Shown here: positions 1 through 7,858 of the stretch, piece by piece
Position numbering within the stretch: the stretch's first letter is position 1
Layout of the letters: the number at the start of each line of letters is the position of its first letter
Origin: a virus
Length of the DNA: 53,561 nucleotides
Strand: one strand, 5' to 3'
Virus record (IMG/VR): IMGVR_UViG_3300008120_000183
Span: 1-53,561 of that record
Made by a program: the position numbers and the translations under genes
Notes under the pieces: model-generated
The model's input: only the letters and a program-made list of their open reading frames with translations
Told to the model about the DNA's origin: nothing
Databases searched by the model: none

Positions 1-2
1 AT

Positions 3-800
3 ATTACTATAGAAACTGTTTTAAATTTATCTTCTTATTTAATAGATTGGAATAAAAGTCAATTGCCTAAGGAGTTTTTTATTAAAAAATATGATCAAAT
101 ATCTAATTTATTAAGTGATTATACTCATATTAAAAGAATATATGAAGAAGATAAGTTGTATGGGCACTTAAACCTACAAAAAGAATGCCCATCTTCAGAG
201 ATAGATGCCTATGTGGCTATCTGCCCAGACATGTATTTTCATGAACATCTTCTTAGTCAAATGATAGAAGGGGCTAAACAAATTCCTAATGAATATTTTG
301 TTATTACCCCACAAACATCTAAATTATGGGACCCAAGCTGGGATATTTTAGTTAACCCTCTTTATCAGCATATCCCATATGAAAAATGGTATGAGGTAGA
401 TACATTTGATATCATTTTTAATGACACTTATAATGCTCTACCACCAAATTTAAAACCTATTGATAGAAGTAAATATGCTGGGTGGTTTGATCTTTATAAC
501 AAAAACTTTTATGAAAATCTTGTCCCTGTTTGGGAAGAGTGGGAGGGATATGGGTCTTGGGATTGGTATTCTTTAGTAGTTAGTCAAGAGTTTAAAAACC
601 GAAAAGGAGATTTCCAGCAATATGTTTTAGAAGGTAAAACTATATTTGAATATCCCATAGGAAATCTATTCAGTAAAGGATTTAGTAACTATTATAAAGA
701 CTTTATTACCCTCAATTCTATTCCTGATCAAAAAGAAAATTTTAAAAGTAAGGTAGAAGAGTATACCAAAACTCGATTAAATCAATTATTTCCTAGATGA
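3..800 (+). CDS. glycosyltransferase-like protein, 5' truncated by the window edge
   Basis: The frame is open from base 3, so the gene begins upstream of the window; the TTG at 63 is only an internal codon. The visible part is about 265 residues ending at the TGA at 798-800. It is rich in aromatic residues, with a CPDMYF segment followed by a WDILVN segment, a pattern seen in GT-A type glycosyltransferases. No clear DxD motif is visible; it may lie in the missing N-terminal part. The end overlaps the next glycosyltransferase by 4 nt, so the two are probably co-translated. The assignment rests mainly on context, and a different sugar-modifying enzyme is possible. Confidence 0.5.
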   Translation: MTIETVLNLSSYLIDWNKSQLPKEFFIKKYDQISNLLSDYTHIKRIYEEDKLYGHLNLQKECPSSEIDAYVAICPDMYFHEHLLSQMIEGAKQIPNEYFVITPQTSKLWDPSWDILVNPLYQHIPYEKWYEVDTFDIIFNDTYNALPPNLKPIDRSKYAGWFDLYNKNFYENLVPVWEEWEGYGSWDWYSLVVSQEFKNRKGDFQQYVLEGKTIFEYPIGNLFSKGFSNYYKDFITLNSIPDQKENFKSKVEEYTKTRLNQLFPR

Positions 801-1645
801 ACCAAATAATAATAGCGTCCCCCCCATATAACCCTTCTATAGGAGGGGTAGTAGTTTTACATAAATTATGTCATATTCTTAATGAATTAGGCTATAATTC
901 TAGCCTTATTCCTACCCAAAAATTAGCAGGGGGGTTGTATCAAATTGCTTTAAACCCTGAATACAATACTAAATTAACAACCGAAATTATCCCTGACGAA
1001 GATATTATAATATACCCTGAGATACAGGAGGGGAATCCTTGGGGGATTAATAAAGTAGTTAGATGGATTTTAAATAGTTATCATATTCCTACCGATCAAA
1101 ATTATATGGCAAGTTGGGGAGAAAAAGACTATTGGTTATATTATGATGACATATGGTATGATGGGTTTAGGGAAAAAAATATGCTTTATGTAAGAGAAAC
1201 AAAAATAGAAAAGTTTAAAAATTATAATATAGAAAGGGATATAGAAGCTTGTTTTACTCTTAGAAAAAAACACCATCTAAAAGACTCTCTTATTTTTGTT
1301 CACCCCGAAGATGCTATAGAAATCCCCTACTCTATACCTGATGAAGAACTAATACAGCTTTTTAATAAAAGCAAAAGGTTTTATTGTTACGACACAGAAA
1401 GTTATTTAAGTGAACTAGCTTCGTTATGTGGGTGTGAAAGTATAGTAGTTCCTCATGAAACTGCTAAATTTAATGAAACCCCAAGGTGGGGAGTAGCATA
1501 TGGAGTAGAAAACATTCAATTTGCATTAGATACTCGTGAAAAAATGATAGAAGAAATGATTCAATCAGAACAAAATAACTTTTCTAATGCTAAAATTGCT
1601 TTGGATAAAGTATTTAAACATTTTAATTTGATATATAATGGCTAA
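797..1645 (+). CDS. GT-B fold glycosyltransferase-like protein
   Basis: 282 residues. The N terminus has a Rossmann-like strand followed by an SGG-type loop (PPYNPSIGGVVVLHKL), typical of the first domain of GT4-type transferases. The C-terminal half contains FYCYDTESYLSELASLCG followed by ESIVVP, which resembles the nucleotide-sugar binding region of GT-B enzymes. It is shorter than most GT4 proteins (350 or more residues). It overlaps its upstream neighbour by 4 nt and the DegT-like gene by 8 nt, so it sits in one operon for sugar synthesis and transfer. Acceptor and donor cannot be read from the sequence. Confidence 0.6.
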   Translation: MNQIIIASPPYNPSIGGVVVLHKLCHILNELGYNSSLIPTQKLAGGLYQIALNPEYNTKLTTEIIPDEDIIIYPEIQEGNPWGINKVVRWILNSYHIPTDQNYMASWGEKDYWLYYDDIWYDGFREKNMLYVRETKIEKFKNYNIERDIEACFTLRKKHHLKDSLIFVHPEDAIEIPYSIPDEELIQLFNKSKRFYCYDTESYLSELASLCGCESIVVPHETAKFNETPRWGVAYGVENIQFALDTREKMIEEMIQSEQNNFSNAKIALDKVFKHFNLIYNG

Positions 1646-2291
1646 TGGAGTATACCGAATAACCGAAGAATTCGAAAAACAACTTTCAGACTACACGGGG
1701 GCACCCTATGTTGTAACTTTAGATAACATGTCAAATGCTTTATTTTTAGCTTTGTATTATGAAAATTATATTAAGAATAGTACTAAAGAAGAAATAAGTA
1801 TTCCTTGTAGAACATATCCTTCTGTACCTTGTGAAATCATTCATGCCGGGTTAAAAGTTAAATTCGAACCAGTTGAAGGTAGGACAATCAAAGGAATGTA
1901 CCAACTAAAGGGAAGTAATGTCTGGGACTCCGCTCTAAGTTTTACAGCAGATATGTATAAAAAAGGGCAACATATTTGTATTTCATTTACGGGCCCATAT
2001 AAACATTTTAAGTTAAGCAAGGGGGGTGCAATTTTAACTGATGATCTTGAAGCTTATTTATGGTTTAAAAGAGCCCGTTATAGTGGGAGAAGAGAATGTT
2101 CATATCATGATGATAATCTTGATATGTTAGGTTGGAATTTTTATATGATGCCTGAACTTGCGGCGCGTGGCTCTCTTCTTATGAATCAGTTTTATAATAT
2201 AGATGGGACCAAAAAACATAATGAAGATTTAGAACTTCCTTATCCTGACTTATCTAGGTTTAAAATATATACTAAAGCTAATATGGAATGA
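1638..2291 (+). CDS. DegT/DnrJ/EryC1/StrS-family sugar aminotransferase-like protein (short)
   Basis: 217 residues against about 370 for full-length family members. It keeps the family's PLP-lysine region: SFTGPYKHFKLSKGGAI, where K122 is the same distance from the GG pair as the Schiff-base lysine in DegT proteins. The N-terminal part (EFEKQLSDYTGAPYVVTLDNMSNAL) matches the family's opening helix and substrate loop. These enzymes transaminate keto-sugar nucleotides. The short C terminus could mean a compact viral version or a regulatory relative without full activity. It overlaps both neighbours and directly precedes a PglD/NeuD-type acyltransferase, the usual partner for N-acylated amino sugars. 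Confidence 0.75.
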   Translation: MANGVYRITEEFEKQLSDYTGAPYVVTLDNMSNALFLALYYENYIKNSTKEEISIPCRTYPSVPCEIIHAGLKVKFEPVEGRTIKGMYQLKGSNVWDSALSFTADMYKKGQHICISFTGPYKHFKLSKGGAILTDDLEAYLWFKRARYSGRRECSYHDDNLDMLGWNFYMMPELAARGSLLMNQFYNIDGTKKHNEDLELPYPDLSRFKIYTKANME

Positions 2292-2866
2292 AATTAGCAT
2301 TATATGGTTATGGGGGTCATGCTCGAGAAGTAGCAGCCCAAATAGGTCAAGACATCACATTCTTTGTAGATGATCAATATTCAAATTCTATAGCTAAACC
2401 TTTGTCTGAATTTGATCCTAAAAAATATAAAATGATGGTGGCTATAGGTGATAGTAAATCTAGATTTGACATAGTTCAAAAACTTCCTAAAGAGACAATT
2501 TATTTTACTTTTATCCATCCTACAGCTTTAGTTTTAGATAAAAATATAAAAATAGGAGAGGGTAGTTTTATTGGAGCTTATAGTATTTTAACTACTAATA
2601 TTAAAATAGGCAAACACTCTATCTTAAACCGTGGAAACCATATAGGGCATGATTGTAATATAGGAGACTACTTTAGTGCTATGCCTGGAGCTATAGTCTC
2701 AGGTAATGTAACAATTCGTGATTGTGTTTATATGGGAACCAATTCATCTATTAGAGAAAAATTATCAATTCCTAGTTTGACCACTATAGGTCTTAGTTCA
2801 AGCGTAACCAAAAACATAGAGGAGCCAGGCAAATATGTTGGGTGTCCTGTTAAAAAAATTAATTAA
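2288..2866 (+). CDS. PglD/NeuD-family sugar O/N-acyltransferase
   Basis: 192 residues with the two-part family layout: an N-terminal Rossmann-like domain (LALYGYGGHAREVAAQI) and a C-terminal left-handed beta-helix of hexapeptide repeats (IKIGEG, IKIGKH, CNIGDY). The candidate catalytic histidine region is GNHIGHDCNIGD (H118, H121). The C-terminal end GKYVGCPVKKI is typical of the family. Such enzymes acetylate amino sugars such as bacillosamine or sialic acid precursors. It overlaps the aminotransferase by 4 nt, so together they could make an N-acylated amino sugar that the surrounding glycosyltransferases attach. The target (virion, host surface or DNA) is unknown. Confidence 0.85.
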   Translation: MKLALYGYGGHAREVAAQIGQDITFFVDDQYSNSIAKPLSEFDPKKYKMMVAIGDSKSRFDIVQKLPKETIYFTFIHPTALVLDKNIKIGEGSFIGAYSILTTNIKIGKHSILNRGNHIGHDCNIGDYFSAMPGAIVSGNVTIRDCVYMGTNSSIREKLSIPSLTTIGLSSSVTKNIEEPGKYVGCPVKKIN

Positions 2867-3543
2867 TGAAGATTCATATTTTTTATAGACATTATAATAT
2901 AGAAGGTTCGGATTATAAAAATCGTCCTCAATGGTTCAATTTTGAAAAATGCTTTATAAATCTCCTTAATACTATAGAAGGAAAAAATGTTAACCTTTAT
3001 TTAGTATTGGATTGAAACGTTGAAAGTAATTTTATAAAAAAATATAAAGATAAATACATATTACATAGTGTAGATGCTAAAAGTGATCAAATTTCATTTT
3101 GGAAAACCTGGGAAATTGCTAAACAAACTAGGATAAGTGATAAAGATTTAATATATTTCTTAGAGAATGACTACTTACACGTGGATGGGTGGGTTGATAA
3201 AGTAGTAGATTTATTCTCTACATATAATAATTTAAATTATGTAAGTTTATACGATCACAATGACAAATATTTTTTATCAATGTATGAAGATTTAGTATCA
3301 AAAATATTTACATCTGAAACTCACCATTGGAGAACTACGCCGAGTACTTGTGGGAGTTTTATTATTTCTAAAAATATCTTTGAAGAAGACTTTATAGATC
3401 ATACTACAATAAAAGGAGATCATAATAAGTTTTTACATTTAAACCAAACTAAAAATCGATTTGTTCTTACACCCATACCTGGCTTATCAACGCATTGTAT
3501 GGAAGGATTAATGTCACCCACAATAAATTGGTCTAAAATATGA
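2866..3543 (+). pseudogene. glycosyltransferase-like gene interrupted by an in-frame TGA
   Basis: The ATG at 2866 shares a base with the previous stop. Translation reads MKIHIFYRHYNIEGSDYK and continues well until TGA at 3013-3015, after VLD. The same frame then stays open to 3543 and encodes a plausible continuation with FLENDYLH, a DxD-like motif. Without the TGA the product would be 225 residues. A single G-to-T change (GGA to TGA, giving VLDGN) would explain the stop. TGA is an ordinary stop for many genes here, so general recoding is unlikely. It may be a recent nonsense mutation, a sequencing error or a local readthrough site. It overlaps the next gene by 4 nt, as intact operon members do. 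Confidence 0.6.
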
Positions 3544-4316
3544 TTTCTGTAATTATCCCTACCTACAAAGAGCCCGAAGCTCTGGATTTGTGCCTAGAAT
3601 CTGCTATTAAAGGACAAACTGAACAAAACCAGATAATTGTTGTAGTAGATGGCTTTTATGAGCTAAATCGTCATGTACTTGAAAAATACAAAGATGATAT
3701 TGAAGTTCTTAACTTGGAAACCAACCAAGGCTTGTGTAGAGCTACCAACCTAGGAGTTTATAACGCCAGGTCAAATAAAATTTTAATTGTTAATGATGAC
3801 AATGTCTTCCCAGATCAATGGGATGTGGCTTTAGTGGCTAACTATTCTCCTAGCTCGGTGTTATCCCCTAATCAAATTGAGCCTACCCCCAGTATGTTTA
3901 AGCAATTCCATATTAAGGATTTAGGAAGGGATCCTAAAACATTTGATTTAGAAGGATTTTGCCAATATGAAGAAAGCATCATTGAAGAAAATAGAGTAGA
4001 ACCTACAGGAAATACCCTACCCATTTTTATGAATAAGTGGGATTTTATGAAAGTTGGTGGGTGGGATGAATCATACCCCGGAGCTTGGGTAGCGGATTGG
4101 GATTTCTTTCTTAAGTGTGAAATTGCAGGTCTTCAAATGCTAAGAACTTATGAATGTCATTTCTATCATTTTGTTTCAGTAGGAACAGAATCTACACCTG
4201 AGGAAAAACTCTCTAAACAACAAAAAGAATCGGCTTGCCACGAATATTTTAAATACAAATGGGGGGAGTGGGCTAAGCATAACCCCGAAAATAACTCAAA
4301 AATGCTAGACTTCTAA
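3540..4316 (+). CDS. family 2 (GT-A) glycosyltransferase
   Basis: 258 residues. The N terminus MISVIIPTYKEPEALDLCLES is the classical GT2 start, followed by an IVVVDGF strand and the metal-binding motif NDDNVF. The later GGWDESYPGAWVADWDFFLK matches the GT2 acceptor/catalytic region (GGxDE...DxD). The enzyme should transfer a sugar from a nucleotide donor using a divalent metal. It is the last gene of the sugar cassette and is followed by a gap holding a promoter-like ATATTTAT motif. No membrane segments are visible, so it is probably soluble. Confidence 0.85.
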   Translation: MISVIIPTYKEPEALDLCLESAIKGQTEQNQIIVVVDGFYELNRHVLEKYKDDIEVLNLETNQGLCRATNLGVYNARSNKILIVNDDNVFPDQWDVALVANYSPSSVLSPNQIEPTPSMFKQFHIKDLGRDPKTFDLEGFCQYEESIIEENRVEPTGNTLPIFMNKWDFMKVGGWDESYPGAWVADWDFFLKCEIAGLQMLRTYECHFYHFVSVGTESTPEEKLSKQQKESACHEYFKYKWGEWAKHNPENNSKMLDF

Positions 4317-4327
4317 ATATTTATAAG
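4316..4327 (+). promoter_or_regulatory. candidate phage promoter, ATATTTAT class
   Basis: ATATTTAT at 4317-4324 lies in the gap between the sugar cassette and the next gene group. The same 8-mer occupies most of the larger gene junctions in the structural half of the window. It resembles the Bacteroidota -7 box TAnnTTTG. Here the start codon is 41 nt beyond the motif. Confidence 0.4.
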
Positions 4328-4364
4328 TGATAGCCGAACTACTAACCTCTAGCCTTTTTAAATT

Positions 4365-4715
4365 ATGAAAAAGAAAAAAGAAAGAGATATACTCTCTATT
4401 GAGATAATATACGATGAGCCGGCCGAATTAGATGAGTTAGTAGAAAGTGAGGAATTTAATAAACTCCTAATTGACGAAGCTATTGATACTATAGAGCACT
4501 CATTAGATAAAAATCGCAAATCAGGGAGGGTATGCTACATCCCTAATATAGAATGTTCTGTAGTATTGGAAGAACGCAACTTCCATAGAGTAATAGATAA
4601 TGCTATTAAATTTTATGAAATTCAAGAAGATTATAAGAAATGCGTCGAATTAGTTAAATTAAAAGAAAAAGTTGATGGATCACTTGTCAAAAGAGGAGAT
4701 AAAAGAAGCACTTGA
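4365..4715 (+). CDS. small acidic protein of a recurring phage family (YExxExYxxC motif)
   Basis: 116 residues of unknown function, charged throughout, with no membrane segment. The C-terminal part NAIKFYEIQEDYKKCVEL resembles segments of two other proteins in this window (genes at 6571 and 22805): a pair of helices with (F/Y)ExxExYxxC. The same layout is loosely like the UVR helical hairpin of UvrB, UvrC and McsA, but that link is only a visual guess. It is the first gene after a candidate promoter and overlaps the next gene by 41 nt. Confidence 0.7.
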   Translation: MKKKKERDILSIEIIYDEPAELDELVESEEFNKLLIDEAIDTIEHSLDKNRKSGRVCYIPNIECSVVLEERNFHRVIDNAIKFYEIQEDYKKCVELVKLKEKVDGSLVKRGDKRST

Positions 4716-5088
4716 ACGTATTCTGGGCTCAAATATTACAATGCGCCCTGATTCAAGTACTGATGAGGATAGGTTGAAAAAAGACTTTATTAAACTTATG
4801 AATTTGTATGAAGAAGTTTGGGCGAGGCAGAGTAAGTTAGGAAATGAATATCAAATAGATTTTGCTACTTATGACGACAAATTTTTTAATTTAGTAGAAG
4901 GATTTATTAGCTTTTGTTTTGATGAAACTGCCGCTAAAGCTATTACTTTTTATGTCTATGCCCGAAAAATAAATAAAGACGTTGTAGCCCCCTTTATAGA
5001 TCCTAATGAAAAAGAACACATCTTTAATGATGTAGATGATCTTTGGGATTTTTTAATATATTGGGCTGAAGAAATGATGAGACCATAA
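4675..5088 (+). CDS. hypothetical protein
   Basis: 137 residues from the ATG at 4675; a TTG one codon upstream is less likely. It starts MDHLSKEEIKEALERIL, then is acidic and rich in aromatic residues (DDLWDFLIYWAEEM near the end). No enzyme motif, signal peptide or membrane helix is visible. The start lies inside the upstream gene, which suggests translational coupling. Function unknown. Confidence 0.7.
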   Translation: MDHLSKEEIKEALERILGSNITMRPDSSTDEDRLKKDFIKLMNLYEEVWARQSKLGNEYQIDFATYDDKFFNLVEGFISFCFDETAAKAITFYVYARKINKDVVAPFIDPNEKEHIFNDVDDLWDFLIYWAEEMMRP

Positions 5089-5090
5089 TC

Positions 5091-5720
5091 ATGCCTCAAG
5101 CGAAGCCATTAAGTAAACAACAGATTCTCGCGGCTATAAACAAGACTAAATCAAACCGTGCCGCAGCTCGTTATTTGGGAGTATCTTATATTCATTATAA
5201 AAAGTGGGCTAAAAATTATGAAGCTACTGAAGAAGGGTATAAAACACTCTTTGATCAACACTTAAATCAGTCTGGTAAGGGAATTCCTAAGTTTTTAAGC
5301 AACGGAACTAAAACACCATCAGTATTAGATATAGTTGAAGGGAGGGTTGATGCTTCTCATTTTGATGCTGCTAAAATTAAAGATAAACTAATATCGGATG
5401 GGTATCTTGAAGAATCTTGCAGTAGCTGCGGTTTTAAAGAACGAAGGGTATTAGATTATAGAGTTCCTTTGCTAATGCACTTTAAAGATGGCCTAAAAAA
5501 GAATTATAAATTAGATAACGTACAGCTTCTTTGTTATAATTGTTACTTTTTACAAGTCGGAAACATATTTAGTGACAGACAAATCCAGGGAATGGAAGAA
5601 TATAAAACTATAAATGAAAGTAGGGTTGATTGGGAAGTTGATGACTATCATTTACAGCGTCTAAAAGAACTTGGGTTGGGTGAAGATGAAGATGAATTAG
5701 ATTTAATTTCAAGATTATGA
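5091..5720 (+). CDS. HTH plus degenerate HNH-type zinc domain, putative DNA-binding protein
   Basis: 209 residues. The first 40 contain a homeodomain/Fis-like helix-turn-helix (SNRAAARYLGVSYIHYKKWA). Near residues 110-155 there are two CxxC pairs, CSSC and CYNC, enclosing MHFKDGLKKNYKLDNVQLL, the spacing of an HNH endonuclease. However, the final catalytic histidine (LCxNCH in active enzymes) is replaced by tyrosine (LCYNCY), so cleavage activity is doubtful. It may be a sequence-specific DNA-binding protein or regulator derived from a homing-type nuclease. It lies between a hypothetical gene and a GH16 hydrolase with a 4-nt overlap. Confidence 0.7.
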   Translation: MPQAKPLSKQQILAAINKTKSNRAAARYLGVSYIHYKKWAKNYEATEEGYKTLFDQHLNQSGKGIPKFLSNGTKTPSVLDIVEGRVDASHFDAAKIKDKLISDGYLEESCSSCGFKERRVLDYRVPLLMHFKDGLKKNYKLDNVQLLCYNCYFLQVGNIFSDRQIQGMEEYKTINESRVDWEVDDYHLQRLKELGLGEDEDELDLISRL

Positions 5721-6427
5721 ATCAAATAGAATGGTCTAAGTATAAGTGGATAACCCAAGAAAGATGGGGACAAATTCATAAAGATAAGTCCTGGTGTTGG
5801 TATGATTCTAGTTGTGTAAAATTAGACAACTGGGGGTATCTCCACTTAGAGACTCATAAAAACTCTAAAACATTTGACTTAGATGGGAAAATTGTTACTT
5901 CTAATTATGGAGTAGGATTAATCTCAAGTGTAGAAGATTTTGGTTATGGGTTTTTTGAAATTGAAGCCAAACTCCCTACAGGTAAAAAATTGTGGCCTGC
6001 TTTTTGGATGTGGTCAGGTCCTTGGCCTCCTGAAATTGATATTTTAGAAGGTTATACTGATAATAGACAAGGGTATTTTAAACCACAATTTACAACTAGT
6101 GGAGTTAGTATTTGGAATGTTCCAACTAATATTTGGACTCATAAAGTAGGAGATAAAGTGTATAATTTGGGAGCTAAAACCGCTCCTTCTACCACTAAAA
6201 ACCCTGCTTCTAATTTTATCAAATATAGTTGTCTTTGGACTAAAGATATTATTGAAATTAAACATGATGGGGTAGTAGTTAGAAAAATAACAGACTCTCA
6301 AACCTTAAAATATTTTGCAGATAAAAAAATGAACGTAGTTATAAATAACCACCTTCAATCAAATCCGCCTAACAAAGAAAACTATAGTGACTTTGTAGTA
6401 AAATATTTTAAATATGAAAAAGCCTAA
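5717..6427 (+). CDS. GH16-family glycoside hydrolase (beta-glucanase/agarase type)
   Basis: 236 residues. The GH16 signature is plain: EIDILE at residues 106-111, with E106 as nucleophile, D108 as the helper acid and E111 as acid/base. Flanking features fit the beta-jelly-roll fold: GYGFFEIEAKLPTGKKLWPAFWMW before the motif and a C-terminal strand (YSDFVVKYFKYEKA). GH16 enzymes cut beta-1,3/1,4-glucans, galactans or carrageenans. There is no signal peptide, so it would reach its substrate on the virion or after lysis. Marine and freshwater Bacteroidota are major polysaccharide users, so a depolymerase role against capsule or storage glucan is likely but inferred. Confidence 0.9.
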   Translation: MNQIEWSKYKWITQERWGQIHKDKSWCWYDSSCVKLDNWGYLHLETHKNSKTFDLDGKIVTSNYGVGLISSVEDFGYGFFEIEAKLPTGKKLWPAFWMWSGPWPPEIDILEGYTDNRQGYFKPQFTTSGVSIWNVPTNIWTHKVGDKVYNLGAKTAPSTTKNPASNFIKYSCLWTKDIIEIKHDGVVVRKITDSQTLKYFADKKMNVVINNHLQSNPPNKENYSDFVVKYFKYEKA

Positions 6428-6569
6428 GCATCAAAAATTATTAGACGATTATGATGGGCAAAAGCGTAAACATCTTGAAAAACTTGCTACCAAAAGCTTG
6501 GAAAATGATGAAAAATTACGTAAATTTAAATCAAAAAACATAAACGATAAATTTTTAGATCTTTTTTAA
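6414..6569 (+). CDS. small basic hypothetical protein
   Basis: 51 residues starting at an ATG inside the last codons of the GH16 gene and ending at 6569. The product is lysine-rich (MKKPKHQKLLDDYDGQKRK) and ends KFLDLF. Overlap at the start and near contact with the next gene fit a genuine small gene in this compact region. Possibly nucleic-acid binding, based on charge only. Confidence 0.6.
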   Translation: MKKPKHQKLLDDYDGQKRKHLEKLATKSLENDEKLRKFKSKNINDKFLDLF

Positions 6570-6570
6570 A

Positions 6571-6879
6571 GTGGTTTATGTCAGGCACATAAAAGTACAC
6601 GATTACAGTGAGTTTCTCAAAATGGCAGAAACTAATCGTTACACTATTTCTCAAACTATTGTTGAGGCTATCTTAAGTAATTTAGAAACTAAGAAAAAAG
6701 AAGTACCTGTATTTGAGGTAGAAGTAGATAACGAAGGGGTTTCTTATACCCTATCTATTAAAAAAGAAGAATTTATTGATGCTTTAAAGAAAAATCTTAT
6801 TCATTATGAAAATGAAGAAGCATATGAAGGTTGTCAAAAAATAGTTGAGGCCATAAATTATTTAGAATCTAAAAAATGA
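6571..6879 (+). CDS. small protein of the recurring YExxExYxxC family
   Basis: 102 residues from a GTG at 6571, one base after the previous stop; an internal ATG at 6622 is an alternative. The C-terminal region NLIHYENEEAYEGCQKIVEAI shares the (F/Y)ExxExYxxC helical pattern with the genes at 4365 and 22805. The middle (FEVEVDNEGVSYTLSIKKEEF) looks beta-rich. No catalytic motif. Function unknown; probably a phage-specific paralogue. Confidence 0.7.
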   Translation: MVYVRHIKVHDYSEFLKMAETNRYTISQTIVEAILSNLETKKKEVPVFEVEVDNEGVSYTLSIKKEEFIDALKKNLIHYENEEAYEGCQKIVEAINYLESKK

Positions 6880-7010
6880 AAAAAATAAGTGCGTTTGAAG
6901 AAAAAAAAGAAATAAAGGTCAGTAGACCTGGTGTTCACGCTAAAACAAAAAGTAGTAAAAACAAAAATTCAAAAAACTATAAAAAACTTTACAGAGGTCA
7001 AGGAAAATGA
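6876..7010 (+). CDS. small basic protein
   Basis: 44 residues, overlapping the stops and starts of both neighbours by 4 nt. It contains RPGVHAKTKSSKNK followed by NYKKLYRGQGK, a strongly basic and apparently constrained sequence, so it may bind nucleic acid. The tight overlaps are the main evidence that it is translated. Confidence 0.65.
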   Translation: MKKISAFEEKKEIKVSRPGVHAKTKSSKNKNSKNYKKLYRGQGK

Positions 7011-7180
7011 GCAAGAACAGTAACCAACAACGTCATCAAGCTCTTAAAGAGTGGGATAAGTTTATGGAAAACGAGTATCCCTCTTATAAGGAGCGCAAGA
7101 AAAAGTCCAAAACAAAACCCGTTCAATTTGCAACTCCTGAAGATGAGGATTTGATGGATTTTTATGATGGAGGATTTTGA
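7007..7180 (+). CDS. small hypothetical protein
   Basis: 57 residues, starting with a 4-nt ATGA overlap. It begins MSKNSNQQRHQALKEWDKFM, has a basic middle (KERKKKSKTK) and an acidic tail (EDEDLMDFYDGGF). The overlap with the following gene is 17 nt. No recognisable domain. Confidence 0.6.
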   Translation: MSKNSNQQRHQALKEWDKFMENEYPSYKERKKKSKTKPVQFATPEDEDLMDFYDGGF

Positions 7181-7442
7181 GCCAATGACTATGAGTGAAG
7201 CTATGGAAACCATGTCCGAAAAAGACTTGGCTTCCATAGCTGCTTATAGTTTCCCCACTTTCCAAACTATGTGTGCTTTATGGGCGCTTGAACTTCAAAT
7301 GAAAAAAGAGGGAAAGTCTTTTAGTACTCTTCCCGTCATGGTAAAATCTGGGAAATCCAAAAAAGGGTTATTATCTTTGTGGCAAAGATTTAAGGCATGG
7401 CTATTTTTAAGGTTTGGAAAGACGGAGAGTTTGAAGAAGTGA
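7164..7442 (+). CDS. hypothetical protein
   Basis: 92 residues from the ATG at 7164 (7167 is also possible). Methionine-rich N terminus (MTMSEAMETMSEKDLASIAAY), a helical middle, and a basic/hydrophobic C terminus (LWQRFKAWLFLRFGK) that might be a short amphipathic membrane contact. It overlaps the next gene by 46 nt in another frame, unusual even here, so the last residues are less certain. Confidence 0.55.
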   Translation: MMEDFEPMTMSEAMETMSEKDLASIAAYSFPTFQTMCALWALELQMKKEGKSFSTLPVMVKSGKSKKGLLSLWQRFKAWLFLRFGKTESLKK

Positions 7443-7822
7443 TTCAGGATTCAACTCAATTTACTTACATCCCTGATGGGAAAACTAAATCAGTCTCAAT
7501 ACAGAGAATGGTTTATTATCATAATCACCACTTCCCTCCTTCACTTGTTATTTCCTCTTCAGGTAAGAAGTACATTGTACCTACTTGGACTGAAGTTCAT
7601 CCTGCTACTCAGTTGAGTGATGTTATGTGGGAAAAACCTGAAGTTAAAAAGGAAGTAAAAGAAACTAAAGAGTTTCGTTCTAAAAGTGATCCTACTATTG
7701 TTTACAAAACAATCAAAACTACTCTTGTTACAGGAGAACAGAAATTCTGGTGTAACTGCCAGGGAAGGTGGAGAGCTAAGGATGGAGAGTGTAAGCATAT
7801 TAAAGAAATGAAATCTAACTAA
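7397..7822 (+). CDS. SWIM-type zinc-finger protein
   Basis: 141 residues. The C terminus FWCNCQGRWRAKDGECKHI has the CxCx(n)CxH arrangement of a SWIM zinc finger, which typically mediates DNA or protein binding. The N-terminal 75 residues look beta-rich, followed by a charged linker (KPEVKKEVKETKEF). There is no attached helicase or transposase domain, so this is a stand-alone finger protein. It is the last gene before the exported-protein cassette. Confidence 0.75.
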   Translation: MAIFKVWKDGEFEEVIQDSTQFTYIPDGKTKSVSIQRMVYYHNHHFPPSLVISSSGKKYIVPTWTEVHPATQLSDVMWEKPEVKKEVKETKEFRSKSDPTIVYKTIKTTLVTGEQKFWCNCQGRWRAKDGECKHIKEMKSN

Positions 7823-7842
7823 TAAAACTTAAACAGATTTTT

Positions 7843-7858
7843 GCCCATATTTATGGGC
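7843..7858 (+). promoter_or_regulatory. palindrome enclosing an ATATTTAT promoter-like motif
   Basis: GCCCATA and TATGGGC form a 7-bp inverted repeat with 2 bp between them at 7843-7858. ATATTTAT (7847-7854) is embedded in it and begins 12 nt before the ATG at 7859. With a loop of only 2 nt it is a poor RNA hairpin and looks more like a protein-binding operator overlapping a promoter. Confidence 0.4.

Noticed and set aside
3013-3015. General TGA recoding in this phage
   Set aside because: TGA ends many clearly intact genes here (for example 800, 2291, 24236) and no suppressor tRNA is encoded in the window.
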